Counted from the stretch's first letter, positions 42,395 through 50,935 are shown. The stretch: 64,000 bases of DNA from Piscinibacterium candidicorallinum (GCF_047549485.1 NZ_CP180191.1:3596001-3660000), one strand, 5' to 3'. Numbers and translations are program-made. Notes: generated by a model not told the origin, from the letters alone.

Positions 42395-43330
42395 ATGACG
42401 AACGGGTCTGCACATCCTATGGATAGGGCCGAAGCCACGCTTTCAGAAACCGGCTGCGCACCGCTGCTGCTCAGCTGGGGCACGCGGGCGCTGTACCTCG
42501 GCCCCAGCCTGCGCCTGAGCGCGCACCGCAACGCTGTGGCCGTGCTGGCCGTGGCGCTGGACGCGCCCTTCGAACTCGCGCTGGACCCGCGCCGCCCGCA
42601 GGCCGGACACCGCCGCTGCACTGCCGCACTGATCGAACCGAACCGCCTGCACCAGATCAATGCCGGCGCGGGGGACTACGCCTTCATCTACCTCGACCCC
42701 TTCAGCAGTGAGCTCAAGGCGCTGCGTGCCCGCTGCGCCGAGCAACAGGCCGACGCCTGCTTTGCGCTGGCGGGCGAAGACGCACTGCGCACTGCGCTGC
42801 GCCATCTGCCGCGCAGCGCCACGGCCTGGGCCGACGAGGCCACAAGATCGCAACACCTCGCGCCGCTCGAAGCGGCGCTGCTGGGTGAGGCAATACCCGC
42901 CGCCAAGGGCGACGCGCGGGTGCGCCAGCTCGTCACGTGCCTGCACGCCCAGCCCGACGACGTGCGCGATCTGGCGGACTGGGCTGCGGCGCTGGGTGTA
43001 TCCGAGAGCCGCCTTCAACATCTGGTGAAGCAGGAGACCGGCCTGCCCTTCCGACGGCTGCGCCTGTGGATGCGCCTGCGCGCGGCGGTGCTGTCAGCGA
43101 GCGGACGGGCAGCTGGCAGCACGGGCGCAGACCTGACCCGCGCAGCGCTGGACGCCGGTCTGGCCGGCAGCGCGCACCTGTCTGCCGCGTTCCGCGAGAT
43201 GTTCGGCATGAGCCCCACGGCCCTGCTGGCCCTTGCGCCTGTGGTGGTGCAAATCGATGCTGAAAGCACGGCCACACATGGCGCACGCTCGTCCGCCCCG
43301 CGCCATCCACACACACAGACCGGCTACTGA
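42395..43330 (+). CDS. AraC-family transcriptional regulator
   Basis: A 311-residue protein. The N-terminal 170 residues look like a cupin-type ligand domain (CTAALIEPNRLHQINAGAGDYAFIYLDP). The C-terminal two helix-turn-helix units are LADWAAALGVSESRLQHLVKQETGLPFRRLRLWMRL and DLTRAALDAGLAGSAHLSAAFREMFGMSPTALLAL, the AraC/XylS signature. The start is an ATG at 42395; ATG at 42419 is an alternative. Its likely targets are its own promoter and the divergent small membrane protein gene. Confidence 0.88.
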   Translation: MTNGSAHPMDRAEATLSETGCAPLLLSWGTRALYLGPSLRLSAHRNAVAVLAVALDAPFELALDPRRPQAGHRRCTAALIEPNRLHQINAGAGDYAFIYLDPFSSELKALRARCAEQQADACFALAGEDALRTALRHLPRSATAWADEATRSQHLAPLEAALLGEAIPAAKGDARVRQLVTCLHAQPDDVRDLADWAAALGVSESRLQHLVKQETGLPFRRLRLWMRLRAAVLSASGRAAGSTGADLTRAALDAGLAGSAHLSAAFREMFGMSPTALLALAPVVVQIDAESTATHGARSSAPRHPHTQTGY

Positions 43331-43389
43331 CGCGCCTTTTTCCGCAGCGCGGCAAACCCCAAGTGACCCTGCTTGGTCTGCCACCCACA

Positions 43390-44364
43390 ATGGCGCCCAT
43401 GAACCTCTGGACCTACAAGCGCCGCTTTCAGATCGACGGCAAGACCTACCTCGCGGCCACGCGCTTCGACTTCAAGACCCTCACTACGACGCTGAGCCTG
43501 GACGGGCAGGTGCTCGCTGAGGACAGCACGCAGTACACGCAGCCCGGCGGGCAGCGCAACCACGTGCTGCGCACGCAGCTGCCCGATGGCCGCGGTCTGG
43601 TGGTGACGGCTGGCTACATCAGCAGCTGGACGACCGGCATTGCCGTTCACATTGACGGTGCGCTGGTGCATGAGAGCCACCCCGGCCGCAAGATCGAGTG
43701 GCCCGACTGGTCGCGCAAGATGGCGGATGGTGGCGACGACCCGGTCGCCCAAGCCCGCGCCACGGCTGAACAGCAGCGCCAGACCGAACAGTGGAACCGC
43801 AACAAATACTCCATCTACGTGGACATTGCCCTGGGCCTGCTGTTCTTCGTGGTGGCCAAGTTCACCAACCTGACCACCGCAGCGCTGGTGGGTGCGGGCG
43901 CGGGGCTGGCCATCGTGGTCATTCAGCGCTTTGTGCGCGTGGACCTGCTGGGCGGGCTGGCGATGTTCGGCATCTTCATGCTGCTGGTCAGCGCCGGCTT
44001 CTCGCTCGTGTTCGATGACGAGAACATGGTGAAGATGAAGGGCACCATCCTCGGGCTCTTCGTGGCCGCGCTGATGCTGAGCGATGCGCTGGGCAACGGC
44101 GGGCGCTACTTCGGTGTGCGCATGCAGCGCTACATCCTGCAGCCGATTGACCCGGCGCGCTTCACGCTGGGCCTGGGCTGTCTGGGCCTGTTCATGGCGG
44201 TGCTGAACTGGGTGGTCGCCAAGGTGGCCAGCACCGACACCTGGCTGTTCTACACAACCTTTGTGGACATCGTGATCAGCGTGGCGCTGTTCTTTGTGGT
44301 GCTGAAGTTCGCGCGGCGCGACGAGCCGGCAGCGCCTGCCGCGGGGGGCGCGTCGCCGTCCTGA
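43390..44364 (+). CDS. IspZ/YciB-like membrane protein with an extra N-terminal domain
   Basis: About 324 residues; the start may be at 43390 or 43399. Residues 1-110 form a soluble beta-rich domain (NLWTYKRRFQIDGKTYLAATRFDFKTLTTTLSLDG, then SSWTTGIAVHIDGALVHESHPGRKIEWPDW). Residues 135-310 form about five or six helices resembling inner membrane septation protein IspZ/YciB: YSIYVDIALGLLFFVVAKFTNLTTAALVGAGAGLAI, GLAMFGIFMLLVSAGFSLVFDDENMVKMKGTI, FGVRMQRYILQPID. IspZ alone is about 180 residues, so the N-terminal domain is an addition; the repeated strand-DG pattern recalls FAIM-like folds, which is only a guess. It may act in envelope or septum maintenance. Confidence 0.75.
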   Translation: MAPMNLWTYKRRFQIDGKTYLAATRFDFKTLTTTLSLDGQVLAEDSTQYTQPGGQRNHVLRTQLPDGRGLVVTAGYISSWTTGIAVHIDGALVHESHPGRKIEWPDWSRKMADGGDDPVAQARATAEQQRQTEQWNRNKYSIYVDIALGLLFFVVAKFTNLTTAALVGAGAGLAIVVIQRFVRVDLLGGLAMFGIFMLLVSAGFSLVFDDENMVKMKGTILGLFVAALMLSDALGNGGRYFGVRMQRYILQPIDPARFTLGLGCLGLFMAVLNWVVAKVASTDTWLFYTTFVDIVISVALFFVVLKFARRDEPAAPAAGGASPS

Positions 44365-44533
44365 ATCCGGGCGGCCTGCGTGGCGGATGACGCAGGCGCA
44401 CGGCCCGGCGCGGCCGGGCGCCGCTTGCTAGCCGATCGAGGTCGCTATGAGGCAGAACGCAGCCTTCTAAGCTTTATCTTTCGACCGAAATCGAATTATT
44501 TTGCCATCAGAATCTGCCACTATCCTCACAGCA

Positions 44534-44564
44534 CAAGCGGAAAGCCAATTTTTTATTTTTGGCT
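44534..44564 (-). repeat. dispersed intergenic element, copy f
   Basis: CAAGCGGAAAGC (44534-44545) runs into a hairpin AGCCAA/TTGGCT (44543-44564) with a long A/T loop. The 209-base gap around it (44365-44573) is strongly AT-rich compared with its flanks and holds no gene. The hairpin lies 9 bases past the MFS stop on the minus strand and might end that transcript. The CAGAATCTGCCACT upstream resembles copy a. Confidence 0.55.
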
Positions 44565-44573
44565 GAAAATGAT

Positions 44574-45887
44574 CTATTCAGCTGCGCGGGCTCGTGCCGG
44601 CTCGGCCACATGCAGCGGCTCGGGCGCGGGCGCAGGGCCGGCATCCACGGGCTTGACCCGCCCGGCGAGCCAGAGCGTGACGAAGCCGGCGGCCAGCGCC
44701 ACGTAGCCCACCACGTTGTAGTTGAGCAGCGTGCCGTCGGGCTGTTTGACCACGATCAGCCCGGCCATAAACGCTGCGGCACCGCTGGCGGCGTTGCCCA
44801 CTGCGGTGTTCAGCGTCATGAATGCGCCGCGCACGCGAGGCTGGCCGGCGGAGGTCACCATTGCCATGCCGGGGGCGAAGCGGCCGCTCACCAGCACGAA
44901 GAACAGCGCAGACACGACCATTACCACCCAGGCCGGCACGGGCGGCAGATGGGTCATGAGCAGGATCGGCACCATCGCACACAAGGCCAGCACTCGATAT
45001 ACGCGCGCCTTGCCGTAGCGGTCCGCCAGCTTGCCGAACCAACGGCTGGTGAAGAACGTGCCAGCGCCACCTAATAGATACATGAGTGGCAGCAGCGTCT
45101 CGGGCAGGCCAACGTTGGCCGTGAGGTACAAGGTGATGAACGGAATCACGCTGAAGCTGGCAAACATCATCAGCGCCATGAAGGCATACGCGCGCAGATG
45201 ATTTGCGTCGGCCAGCGCACTGCGGATCGGCGCAAAGCCGTCCTTGAATGCGGCCAGCAGGCCCGCCATACCGCGGCCGACATGCATCGGGCCGATCTGC
45301 GCAGGGATGCTCGGCAGCGTGGTGTGCGCGAAGAACCACACGCCCACCGACAGCACCGCGGCAAACAGGAACGGCGCGCGCCAGCCCAGCGCCGGCACGT
45401 GGCTGGCCAGGAACAGGCCCAGCGGTACGCCCACCACCGTGGACAGCGAGAACGCCGCCATCACGATGCCGGTGGCGCGGCCGCGACGCTCGTAGGGAAT
45501 GGTGTCGCCGATGTAGGTCTGCACCATCGCCCCGAGCACGCCGCCGAAGGCCCCGGCCGCGGCACGGGCGATCATCAGCGTCCAGTAGCTTGGCGCGAGT
45601 GCGCAGGCGGCCGTCGCAAGCGTGAAGGCTGCATACAGAGCCAGCACTAACTTGCGCCGATCGAACCGATCCACCGCGCTGGCCGCCAGAACGGCCGTGA
45701 CCGCGGCGGCCAGGGTGTAGATCGACACCAGCAGACCGAACTGCGCGGGCGACAGGCCGAAGGCGCGCGTCAGCATCGGCGCCAGCGGCATCATGATCAT
45801 GAAATCCAGGATGTGCGTGAACTGGATGCCGGCCAGCGTGGCCAGCAGGCGGCTTTCCTGGCGGGGGGTGAGCGATACGGCGGTCAT
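44574..45887 (-). CDS. MFS exporter (AraJ/drug-efflux-like)
   Basis: A 437-residue twelve-helix carrier started at MTAVSLTPRQESRLLATLAGIQFTHILDFMIMMPLAPML; the HILDFMIMMPLAPML helix 1 is typical of a sugar-efflux/AraJ-like group in the DHA1 family. The motif-A loop is seen as ASAVDRFDRRKLVLA, and motif C-like glycines occur in helix 5. The substrate is unknown. The leader on the minus strand (45888-46016) has three hairpins. A longer reading adds 19 residues with no support. Confidence 0.87.
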   Translation of the reverse strand: MTAVSLTPRQESRLLATLAGIQFTHILDFMIMMPLAPMLTRAFGLSPAQFGLLVSIYTLAAAVTAVLAASAVDRFDRRKLVLALYAAFTLATAACALAPSYWTLMIARAAAGAFGGVLGAMVQTYIGDTIPYERRGRATGIVMAAFSLSTVVGVPLGLFLASHVPALGWRAPFLFAAVLSVGVWFFAHTTLPSIPAQIGPMHVGRGMAGLLAAFKDGFAPIRSALADANHLRAYAFMALMMFASFSVIPFITLYLTANVGLPETLLPLMYLLGGAGTFFTSRWFGKLADRYGKARVYRVLALCAMVPILLMTHLPPVPAWVVMVVSALFFVLVSGRFAPGMAMVTSAGQPRVRGAFMTLNTAVGNAASGAAAFMAGLIVVKQPDGTLLNYNVVGYVALAAGFVTLWLAGRVKPVDAGPAPAPEPLHVAEPARARAAE

Positions 45888-45924
45888 GAGGGCGTGTTCT
45901 TGAGCGGGGGCCCGGTGCGGGCGC

Positions 45925-46016
45925 GAGCCCGAAAATCGGCTCAATCAATCCGCCGCGCGCAGGCGGCGCGCCCGGGATTAAGACGCAACCGGCCCCCGGA
46001 ACATCACCGGGGGCCG
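45925..46016 (-). promoter_or_regulatory. hairpin-rich leader upstream of the MFS exporter gene
   Basis: Three stems lie in a row ahead of the exporter start: CGGCCCCCGG with CCGGGGGCCG (45990-46016, perfect 10 bp), CGCCGC with GCGGCG (45951-45968), and GAGCCcGA with TCGGCTC (45925-45942). None has a T-tract on the minus strand. They could form an attenuator or ligand-responsive leader; the region 46017-46261 shows no gene and no clear promoter. Confidence 0.4.
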
Positions 46017-46261
46017 TGCGCTTCGAGCCGTGCAGGAGAAGAGACAGCGTCTTGGAATTCGGGTGGTGCACGGTCAGGTGGGCGCCGAAGTGGCGGGCCG
46101 TGAACACAATCGATCTCGCGAGCGCTGGATCATTTACTGACTCTGCGGTCAGATATCTCGCAGTCTTGTTGCAGAGCCGCAAAGCGTCAAGCAAAGCCCG
46201 ACTGGCCCGGTCAGGTGGCTGACGCGGTTGCGGTGCGGCCTCACCGCCTAAAGTGCAGCCC

Positions 46262-47056
46262 ATGCAACTACTCATCACCGGCCTGAGCGGCACCCTCGCT
46301 CCGCATCTGGCTCGCACCGCCGCAGCTGCCGGGCACACGGTGCTCGGCTGGGACCGCCAGCAGGTCTCGCCGGACGATCTGCCCGCCTGCCGCGCCTGGC
46401 TGGACCTGGTAAAGCCCGACGCCATCGCGCATCTCGGGTTTGGCGCGGAGGCCTGGGCCGGGCTGATGGCGCGCTGGGCGGCCGAGCGCGGCGCGCCTTT
46501 TCTGTTCACGAGTACGGCCATGGTGTTCGACCATGTGCCCAACGGCCCGCACCGGGTGGATGACGCGCGCACCGCCAGGGACGACTACGGCCAATACAAG
46601 ATCCGCTGCGAAGACGCCGTGCGCGAGGCGCACCCGCAGGCCTGCATCGCCCGCATCGGCTGGCAGATTGATGCGGGTACGGGCGGCGCCGCACAGGGCA
46701 ACAACATGCTCGCCGCGCTGGACGCCGAGCAGCAGCGCGACGGCCGCATCCGCGCCAGCACCGCCTGGGTGCCCGCCTGCAGCTTCATGCCGGATACCGC
46801 CGCCGCGCTGCTGCAGCTCATCGAGACCCGCGCATCAGGCACCGCCCATCTGGACAGCAACGCGGACGAGGCGCTGAGTTTCTTCACACTCGTTCAACAG
46901 CTCAAGCGCCGTTTTGGGCGCGAGCACTGGCAGATCGAGGCGCATGCGGAATATGTGCATGACCAGCGACTGCTGGCGGGGGCGAGACAAGCCGTGGTGC
47001 TGCCGCAGCTGACGCACTTCCTGGGCGCTCAAGCCTTGAGCGGCAGAACGGCGTGA
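46262..47056 (+). CDS. RmlD-like NAD(P)-dependent sugar reductase/epimerase
   Basis: A 264-residue extended SDR. It opens MQLLITGLSGTLAPHLARTAAAAGHTVLGWDR (Rossmann Gly motif GLSGTLA), then DAIAHLGFGA, FTSTAMVFDH, and the catalytic Tyr-Lys in DYGQYKIRCEDAV. This is the dTDP-4-dehydrorhamnose reductase-like arrangement (STxxVFDG, then YGxxK). It lacks neighbours for sugar nucleotide synthesis, so the substrate is unknown. I took the ATG at 46262 over the GTG at 46253. Confidence 0.83.
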   Translation: MQLLITGLSGTLAPHLARTAAAAGHTVLGWDRQQVSPDDLPACRAWLDLVKPDAIAHLGFGAEAWAGLMARWAAERGAPFLFTSTAMVFDHVPNGPHRVDDARTARDDYGQYKIRCEDAVREAHPQACIARIGWQIDAGTGGAAQGNNMLAALDAEQQRDGRIRASTAWVPACSFMPDTAAALLQLIETRASGTAHLDSNADEALSFFTLVQQLKRRFGREHWQIEAHAEYVHDQRLLAGARQAVVLPQLTHFLGAQALSGRTA

Positions 47057-47072
47057 GCTGATCCGCGCGCCC

Positions 47073-47348
47073 TCAACGCCGCCCGCGCGCCACCCCGCCC
47101 TGCTTGCGCCAGTACTGGAAGGGCTCTTCATGCACTTCCAGATCCAGCTCCGCGATGCGGGCCTGCAGTCGCTCCTGCACCTCGGCCACGGCCTGGTTGT
47201 AGACAAGCGGCGCGATCTCCTCGAGGAAGAAGCCGAGCAGCGCACCGGCGGCGATGTTGCCGATGGGCTCGTCCATCTCCTGCTCGAAGTAGCGCTGGAT
47301 GGAGGCGACGGCTTCGTCGCGGGTCTCGCGCGGCAGCTCGATGCTCAT
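47073..47348 (-). CDS. DUF2164 small protein
   Basis: A 91-residue protein reading MSIELPRETRDEAVASIQRYFEQEMDEPIGNIAAGALLGFFLEEIAPLVYNQAVAEVQERL and EVHEEPFQYWRK, an almost textbook DUF2164 sequence. Function unknown; members are widespread, cytoplasmic and usually single. Its start overlaps the VOC gene stop by 4 bases. The Arg-rich end (GGVARGRR) is lineage-specific. Confidence 0.93.
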   Translation of the reverse strand: MSIELPRETRDEAVASIQRYFEQEMDEPIGNIAAGALLGFFLEEIAPLVYNQAVAEVQERLQARIAELDLEVHEEPFQYWRKQGGVARGRR

Positions 47349-47788
47349 GCGCTGCCGCCTTCAGGTGAAGATGCCGCATCGCCCTGTGCTGGGGCTGCAG
47401 CCGGGTCCATCCAGAATGCCTCCCAGATGTGGCCGTCCGGGTCTTCATAGCCGTGCTGGTACATGAAACCGTGGTCCACCGGCTCGCGGGGGATGCGGGC
47501 GCCGGCTTCGCGTGCCTTGGCCACCAGTGCGTCCACTGCGGCGCGGCTCTCGCAGGGCAGCGCGATCAGCACCTCGGTGCACGCGTGCGCATCGGCAATC
47601 GGCTTGGGTGTGAAGCCCGCAAAGAAGGGTTCGTTGAGCAGCATGGCGTAGAGGTTCTTGCCCAGCTGCATGCCGGCCGCCATTTCATTGGTGAAGCGCG
47701 CGTCGAAGCTGTAGCCCAGCGCAGCAAAGAAGCGCTTGCTGCGCTCCAGGTCTTTGACGGGCAGGTTGACGTAGATCTGTGAATGCAT
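47345..47788 (-). CDS. VOC family (glyoxalase/bleomycin-resistance fold) protein
   Basis: A 147-residue protein: QIYVNLPVKDLERSKRFFAALGYSFDARFTNE, LYAMLLNEPFFAGF, then GFMYQHGYEDPDGHIWEAFWMDP. The His and Glu of the pattern HGYEDPDGHIWE are likely metal ligands. This subgroup is annotated as 'glyoxalase/bleomycin resistance/extradiol dioxygenase' with no proven substrate. It is coupled to DUF2164 by ATGA. A 116-base gap separates it from the lipoprotein gene. Confidence 0.9.
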   Translation of the reverse strand: MHSQIYVNLPVKDLERSKRFFAALGYSFDARFTNEMAAGMQLGKNLYAMLLNEPFFAGFTPKPIADAHACTEVLIALPCESRAAVDALVAKAREAGARIPREPVDHGFMYQHGYEDPDGHIWEAFWMDPAAAPAQGDAASSPEGGSA

Positions 47789-47904
47789 GGCACCCCTCCT
47801 GTGGCCCGAAGCGTGCCTCAGATCTCAAATTGAAGCGAACGCATCGGTATGCAACAGTCCTTTGCGCGCGCGTGGCTGCGCGGCTATCCCGGGTGCACCC
47901 GAGT

Positions 47905-48567
47905 TCAGCGCGTCGGCGGTGGGATGGGAACCAGACCGGGCAGGGGGTCCGTCACGAGGTCGATGATCGACTGCAAGCCGCGACCCGTGCCTTCGGTGTC
48001 GGTGCACAGCCGGCAGCGCAGCGGCTGGGCAGCCAGCATGGGAAATGCGGTGGCGAAGCGGGTCTTCGCTTCGGCCTGCGTGATCGGTTTGGGGTCGAAC
48101 CGAAGCAAGGCCGGCTGGTTGGGCAGCCGAGCTTGCTGCCGTTGCCAGACGCCGAAACTGCCCAGGTGAATGACCTCCCCGGCGCGCAGTTCGAAGGGCC
48201 GCGCAAGCACCTCGTTGCTGAGCGGTCGCGACGGCAGGCCGTCGCTCACGCGATTGAAATAGGGTTGCCAGTAGGCGACCCGGTAGCGGCCGGGTGGCAG
48301 CTTCAATGTCACCGTGCGCGGGGTGGCATCGTCGGGCGCAGCGGGGCCCTCGAAGGGCAGAAAGTGGGTCAGTTGTCGGCCCTCAGGCTGGATCGCGAGC
48401 GCGACGTTCAAGGGCGTGGTCTTGGCAAACTCGACACTCAGATACGCCATGCCGGGCTCGGGGGTCGCTGTGGTGCTGATCGGGCCCTCGGGCGTCGCGC
48501 AAGCCGCAAGCACGCTCAGGCCGAGCACGGCGCAGTGCAGACGAAACCACCCCGAACGACGTCGCAT
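47905..48567 (-). CDS. putative lipoprotein of unknown function
   Basis: A 220-residue protein with a lipoprotein signal (LHCAVLGLSVLAAC, Cys at about 23). The mature part has PRTVTLKLPPGRYRVAYWQPYFNRV, which looks like a beta-sandwich (carboxypeptidase-regulatory or DUF2846-like), and FELRAGEVIHLGSFGVW. Later cysteines CRLC are present. The layout 'exported, PGxYxV, GxVxHLG' is frequent in envelope lipoproteins with unknown function. It ends before the photolyase gene region and shares its strand. Confidence 0.75.
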   Translation of the reverse strand: MRRRSGWFRLHCAVLGLSVLAACATPEGPISTTATPEPGMAYLSVEFAKTTPLNVALAIQPEGRQLTHFLPFEGPAAPDDATPRTVTLKLPPGRYRVAYWQPYFNRVSDGLPSRPLSNEVLARPFELRAGEVIHLGSFGVWQRQQARLPNQPALLRFDPKPITQAEAKTRFATAFPMLAAQPLRCRLCTDTEGTGRGLQSIIDLVTDPLPGLVPIPPPTR

Positions 48568-48639
48568 GACATGCCCTCCAGACGCAGATCACCTTCATGC
48601 TAGATCAGCCATTTGCGCGCGTCAGGGGCAACTCCTGCG

Positions 48640-50271
48640 CTAAAGGGCGTCCAGATCACTGAGCATCCGCTGCGCCTCATCGACGATCGCCTGTCTTGCG
48701 TCTTTGTCCAGCCGGCCGATGCTCTTGGCCATGAGCGCGGTGCGCGGGTTCCTGGCCAGCACCGCTTCATGCTTGTGCAGGAAGTGCCAGTACAGGGTGC
48801 TCACGGGGCAGGCACGCGGGCCGGCCTTGACGTCCGGCTTGTAGGCGCAGCCCTCGCAGTAGTTGCTCATGCGCTTGATGTACTGGCCGCTGGCCACATA
48901 GGGCTTGCTGACGAAGCTGCCGCCATCCGCATACAGCGCCATGCCGGCGGTGTTGGGCAGCTCGACCCAGTCGATCGCGTCCACATACACCGCGAGGTAC
49001 CAGTCGCAGACCTGCTGCGGTTCGATCTCGGCCAGGATGCCGAACTGGCCCGTGACCATCAGGCGCTGGATATGGTGGGCGTAGCCGTACTTGAGCGTCT
49101 GACCCACGGCGGCGCGCATGCAGGCCATGTTGGTCTTGCCGGTCCAGTACCAGGCGGGCAGCTTGCGGCTGTGGCCGTAGTGATTGGCCTGGGCCAGGCC
49201 CGGCATCTTGAGCCAGTACACGCCGCGGATGAATTCGCGCCAGCCGAGAATCTGCCGGATGAAGCCTTCGGCGCTCGCGAGATCGACGCGGCCTGCGTGA
49301 TGCGCAGCTTCGGCGGCCTCGATCACTTCGCGCGGGTCGAGGAGATGCAGGTTCAGGCTGCTGGAGAGCAGCGCGTGCCAGGCAAAGGGCGTGTCGGTCC
49401 ACATGGCGTCCTGCGTCGGGCCGAAGCGCGGCAGGCGGTGTTCGATGAATTGCGCAAGTGCTTCAAGCGCCTGCTCGCGCGTCACAGGCCAGATGAAGTG
49501 GCCCAGCTCGCCGGGGTGATCGGGCAGCACACGCTCGATGTCTGCAAACACCTGCTGCGTGATGGCGTCCGGCGCGAAGGTGGCGGGCGGCGTGATGGCG
49601 CCGGGCCCGGTCTTGGGGAAGCCCTCGCGGTTCTCGGCGTCGTAGTTCCATTGGCCACCGAGGGGCTGCAGTTCGCCCTTGCTGTCGCGCTCGCCGGCCT
49701 CGTCCATCAGCACGCCATGGCGCTTGCGCATCATGCGGTAGAAGAACTCCATGCGCAGCTGCTTGTAGCCGGCCGCCCAGTCGGCAAAGTCCGCCAGGCT
49801 GCACATGAAATGCGTGTCTGCAAGAAACACCACCGGCAGCTTGCGCGCGCGGCACAGCTGCTCGATGCCGGTGCGCAGGCGAAAGTCGCCGGGCTCGGTG
49901 AGCACCAGGCGGCCGGGCTTCAGCGTGTCGATGTGCCGGCCCAGGCGGTCGATCAGCCCCGGCGTCTCGGGCCAGTCGGCCAGCATCGTGTAGATGAGCG
50001 GCGTGGCGGCGGCGCGCAGCTCGGCCGCGAAGTGCCGCATGGCCGAGAGAAACACCGCGGTGCGCGGCTTGCTGCTCCACACGTGCGTGGACTCGCCCGG
50101 CGCCTCGATCATCAGCGCGGTGTCGGTGGCCGGATTCAGGGCGCGCAGCGCAGGGTTGGCGTGCCAGAGCTGGTCGCCCAGGATGAGGACGAGCTGGCTT
50201 GCGCCGTCGTTGGCGGCTGAGGGCGGGGCAGTCGCGGCGCCTTTGGGCGGCGGCAGTGTTTTCTTGGGCAT
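48640..50271 (-). CDS. phrB: iron-sulfur bacterial cryptochrome/(6-4) photolyase (FeS-BCP)
   Basis: A 543-residue flavoprotein. The N-terminal DUF/PHR-related domain (QLVLILGDQLWHANPALRAL) is followed by the FAD-binding helical domain (ILGWREFIRGVYWLKMP, YAHHIQRLMVTGQFGILAEIEPQQVCDWYLAVYVDAIDWVELPNT). Four cysteines, C384, C472, C475 and C488, have the same spacing (88, 3, 13) as the 4Fe-4S ligands C350, C438, C441 and C454 of Agrobacterium PhrB, as I recall them. It should repair UV (6-4) lesions using light. The first 24 residues are an added low-complexity stretch. It lies on the same strand as DUF2256 and the LitR-type regulator. Confidence 0.95.
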   Translation of the reverse strand: MPKKTLPPPKGAATAPPSAANDGASQLVLILGDQLWHANPALRALNPATDTALMIEAPGESTHVWSSKPRTAVFLSAMRHFAAELRAAATPLIYTMLADWPETPGLIDRLGRHIDTLKPGRLVLTEPGDFRLRTGIEQLCRARKLPVVFLADTHFMCSLADFADWAAGYKQLRMEFFYRMMRKRHGVLMDEAGERDSKGELQPLGGQWNYDAENREGFPKTGPGAITPPATFAPDAITQQVFADIERVLPDHPGELGHFIWPVTREQALEALAQFIEHRLPRFGPTQDAMWTDTPFAWHALLSSSLNLHLLDPREVIEAAEAAHHAGRVDLASAEGFIRQILGWREFIRGVYWLKMPGLAQANHYGHSRKLPAWYWTGKTNMACMRAAVGQTLKYGYAHHIQRLMVTGQFGILAEIEPQQVCDWYLAVYVDAIDWVELPNTAGMALYADGGSFVSKPYVASGQYIKRMSNYCEGCAYKPDVKAGPRACPVSTLYWHFLHKHEAVLARNPRTALMAKSIGRLDKDARQAIVDEAQRMLSDLDAL

Positions 50272-50346
50272 GGCGAGGAGGTCTTGTCGTTTGTTATGCG
50301 TCGTCTGGCGCGTGCGCCAATGCGGACACCCGGTTTGCGCTGATCA

Positions 50347-50442
50347 GGTGCGGATCTTCAGGCAGGCACCCTGAAGACGTATATCCGGCGCGCCTTGCGG
50401 GGCATACGCCTTGAAGATTGGCTTGGGACAAGCGGAAACGGG
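50347..50442. repeat. dispersed intergenic element, copy g1
   Basis: About 96 bases that are repeated 246 bases further on (g2). It begins GGTGCGGATCTTCAGGCAGG, includes CCTGAAGACG and ends GGCTTGGGACAAGCGGAAAC. TCTTCAGG and CCTGAAGA form an inverted pair. GGGACAAGCGGAAA is shared with copies c, f and h. It lies in the 439-base gap between the photolyase and DUF2256, which contains no gene. Confidence 0.75.
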
Positions 50443-50592
50443 CAGGCGGCCTGTTTTGCGCGTTTGGAGCTTGCAGGCTGCGGATTCTGCGGCGCGGCGT
50501 GCCAGGCGCCAAGCTGGCGTCTGCCCGGCGGCGCGGTGTCGCACTCGCTCGGCCCGTGCTGGCGATGGGGATCCCAGACTCTTCGCTTGTCT

Positions 50593-50690
50593 GGTGCGGA
50601 TCTCCAGGCAGCCGCCTTGAAGACGCAGTGTTGATGCGCTTTTCCAGGCAGATGCCTTGGAGAATGGCTTGGGACAAGCGGAACCGGGGC
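50593..50690. repeat. dispersed intergenic element, copy g2
   Basis: Partner of g1: GGTGCGGATCTCCAGGCAGC at the start and GGCTTGGGACAAGCGGAACC at the end, with a variable middle. Its left flank TTCGCTTGTCT and right end GACAAGCGGAA form imperfect terminal inverted repeats, giving a miniature-element look. TCTGGTGCGG also matches the minus strand of copy d. Confidence 0.75.
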
Positions 50691-50710
50691 GATGGCCCGC
50701 GCAGAGCCAC

Positions 50711-50893
50711 TCAGGCTTTGCGGCGGCAAGCCTCGGAGCAGTACTTCACCTCGTCCCAGTTCTTGGCCCAGGCCTTGCGCCAGACCATCGGGCGGCCGCA
50801 GACCGTGCAGGGCTTGCTGGGCAGGCTGGCCTTGTTGCCGCGAAAGTGGGTCGTGGCGCTGGAGCTGTCGGCTTTGTGGTCGCGGCGGGACAT
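50711..50893 (-). CDS. DUF2256 zinc-ribbon small protein
   Basis: A 60-residue protein with CTVCGRPMVWRKAWAKNWDEVKYCSEACRRKA: Cys-x2-Cys and Cys-x3-Cys pairs predicted to hold zinc, exactly the DUF2256 pattern. Members are typically encoded beside cryptochromes or photolyases, and that is the case here (photolyase next gene on the same strand). Function unknown; a helper for photolyase maturation or DNA/RNA binding is a guess from context. Confidence 0.92.
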   Translation of the reverse strand: MSRRDHKADSSSATTHFRGNKASLPSKPCTVCGRPMVWRKAWAKNWDEVKYCSEACRRKA

Positions 50894-50935
50894 GGTTGGA
50901 CGCGAGCTTGGACGCTGAGTGGGGCGGTTTCAATG

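Noticed and set aside
44374..44397. Terminator after the IspZ-like gene
   Set aside because: GCCTGCGT/ACGCAGGC gives an 8-bp stem but no T-tract follows; too weak to call.
44578..46572. A 664-codon minus-strand frame spanning the MFS gene and part of the RmlD-like gene
   Set aside because: It is a +1 shifted shadow of the MFS gene; composition is Arg/Ala-rich and carries no motif.
48613..50220. A 535-codon plus-strand frame opposite the photolyase
   Set aside because: The minus strand has the photolyase with all four Fe-S cysteines; the plus frame is an antisense shadow.
50294..50710. A 138-codon minus-strand frame between photolyase and DUF2256 with a repeated peptide FRLSQA-LQG
   Set aside because: The peptide repeat is simply the translation of the two DNA repeat copies g1 and g2; no ribosome site or family.
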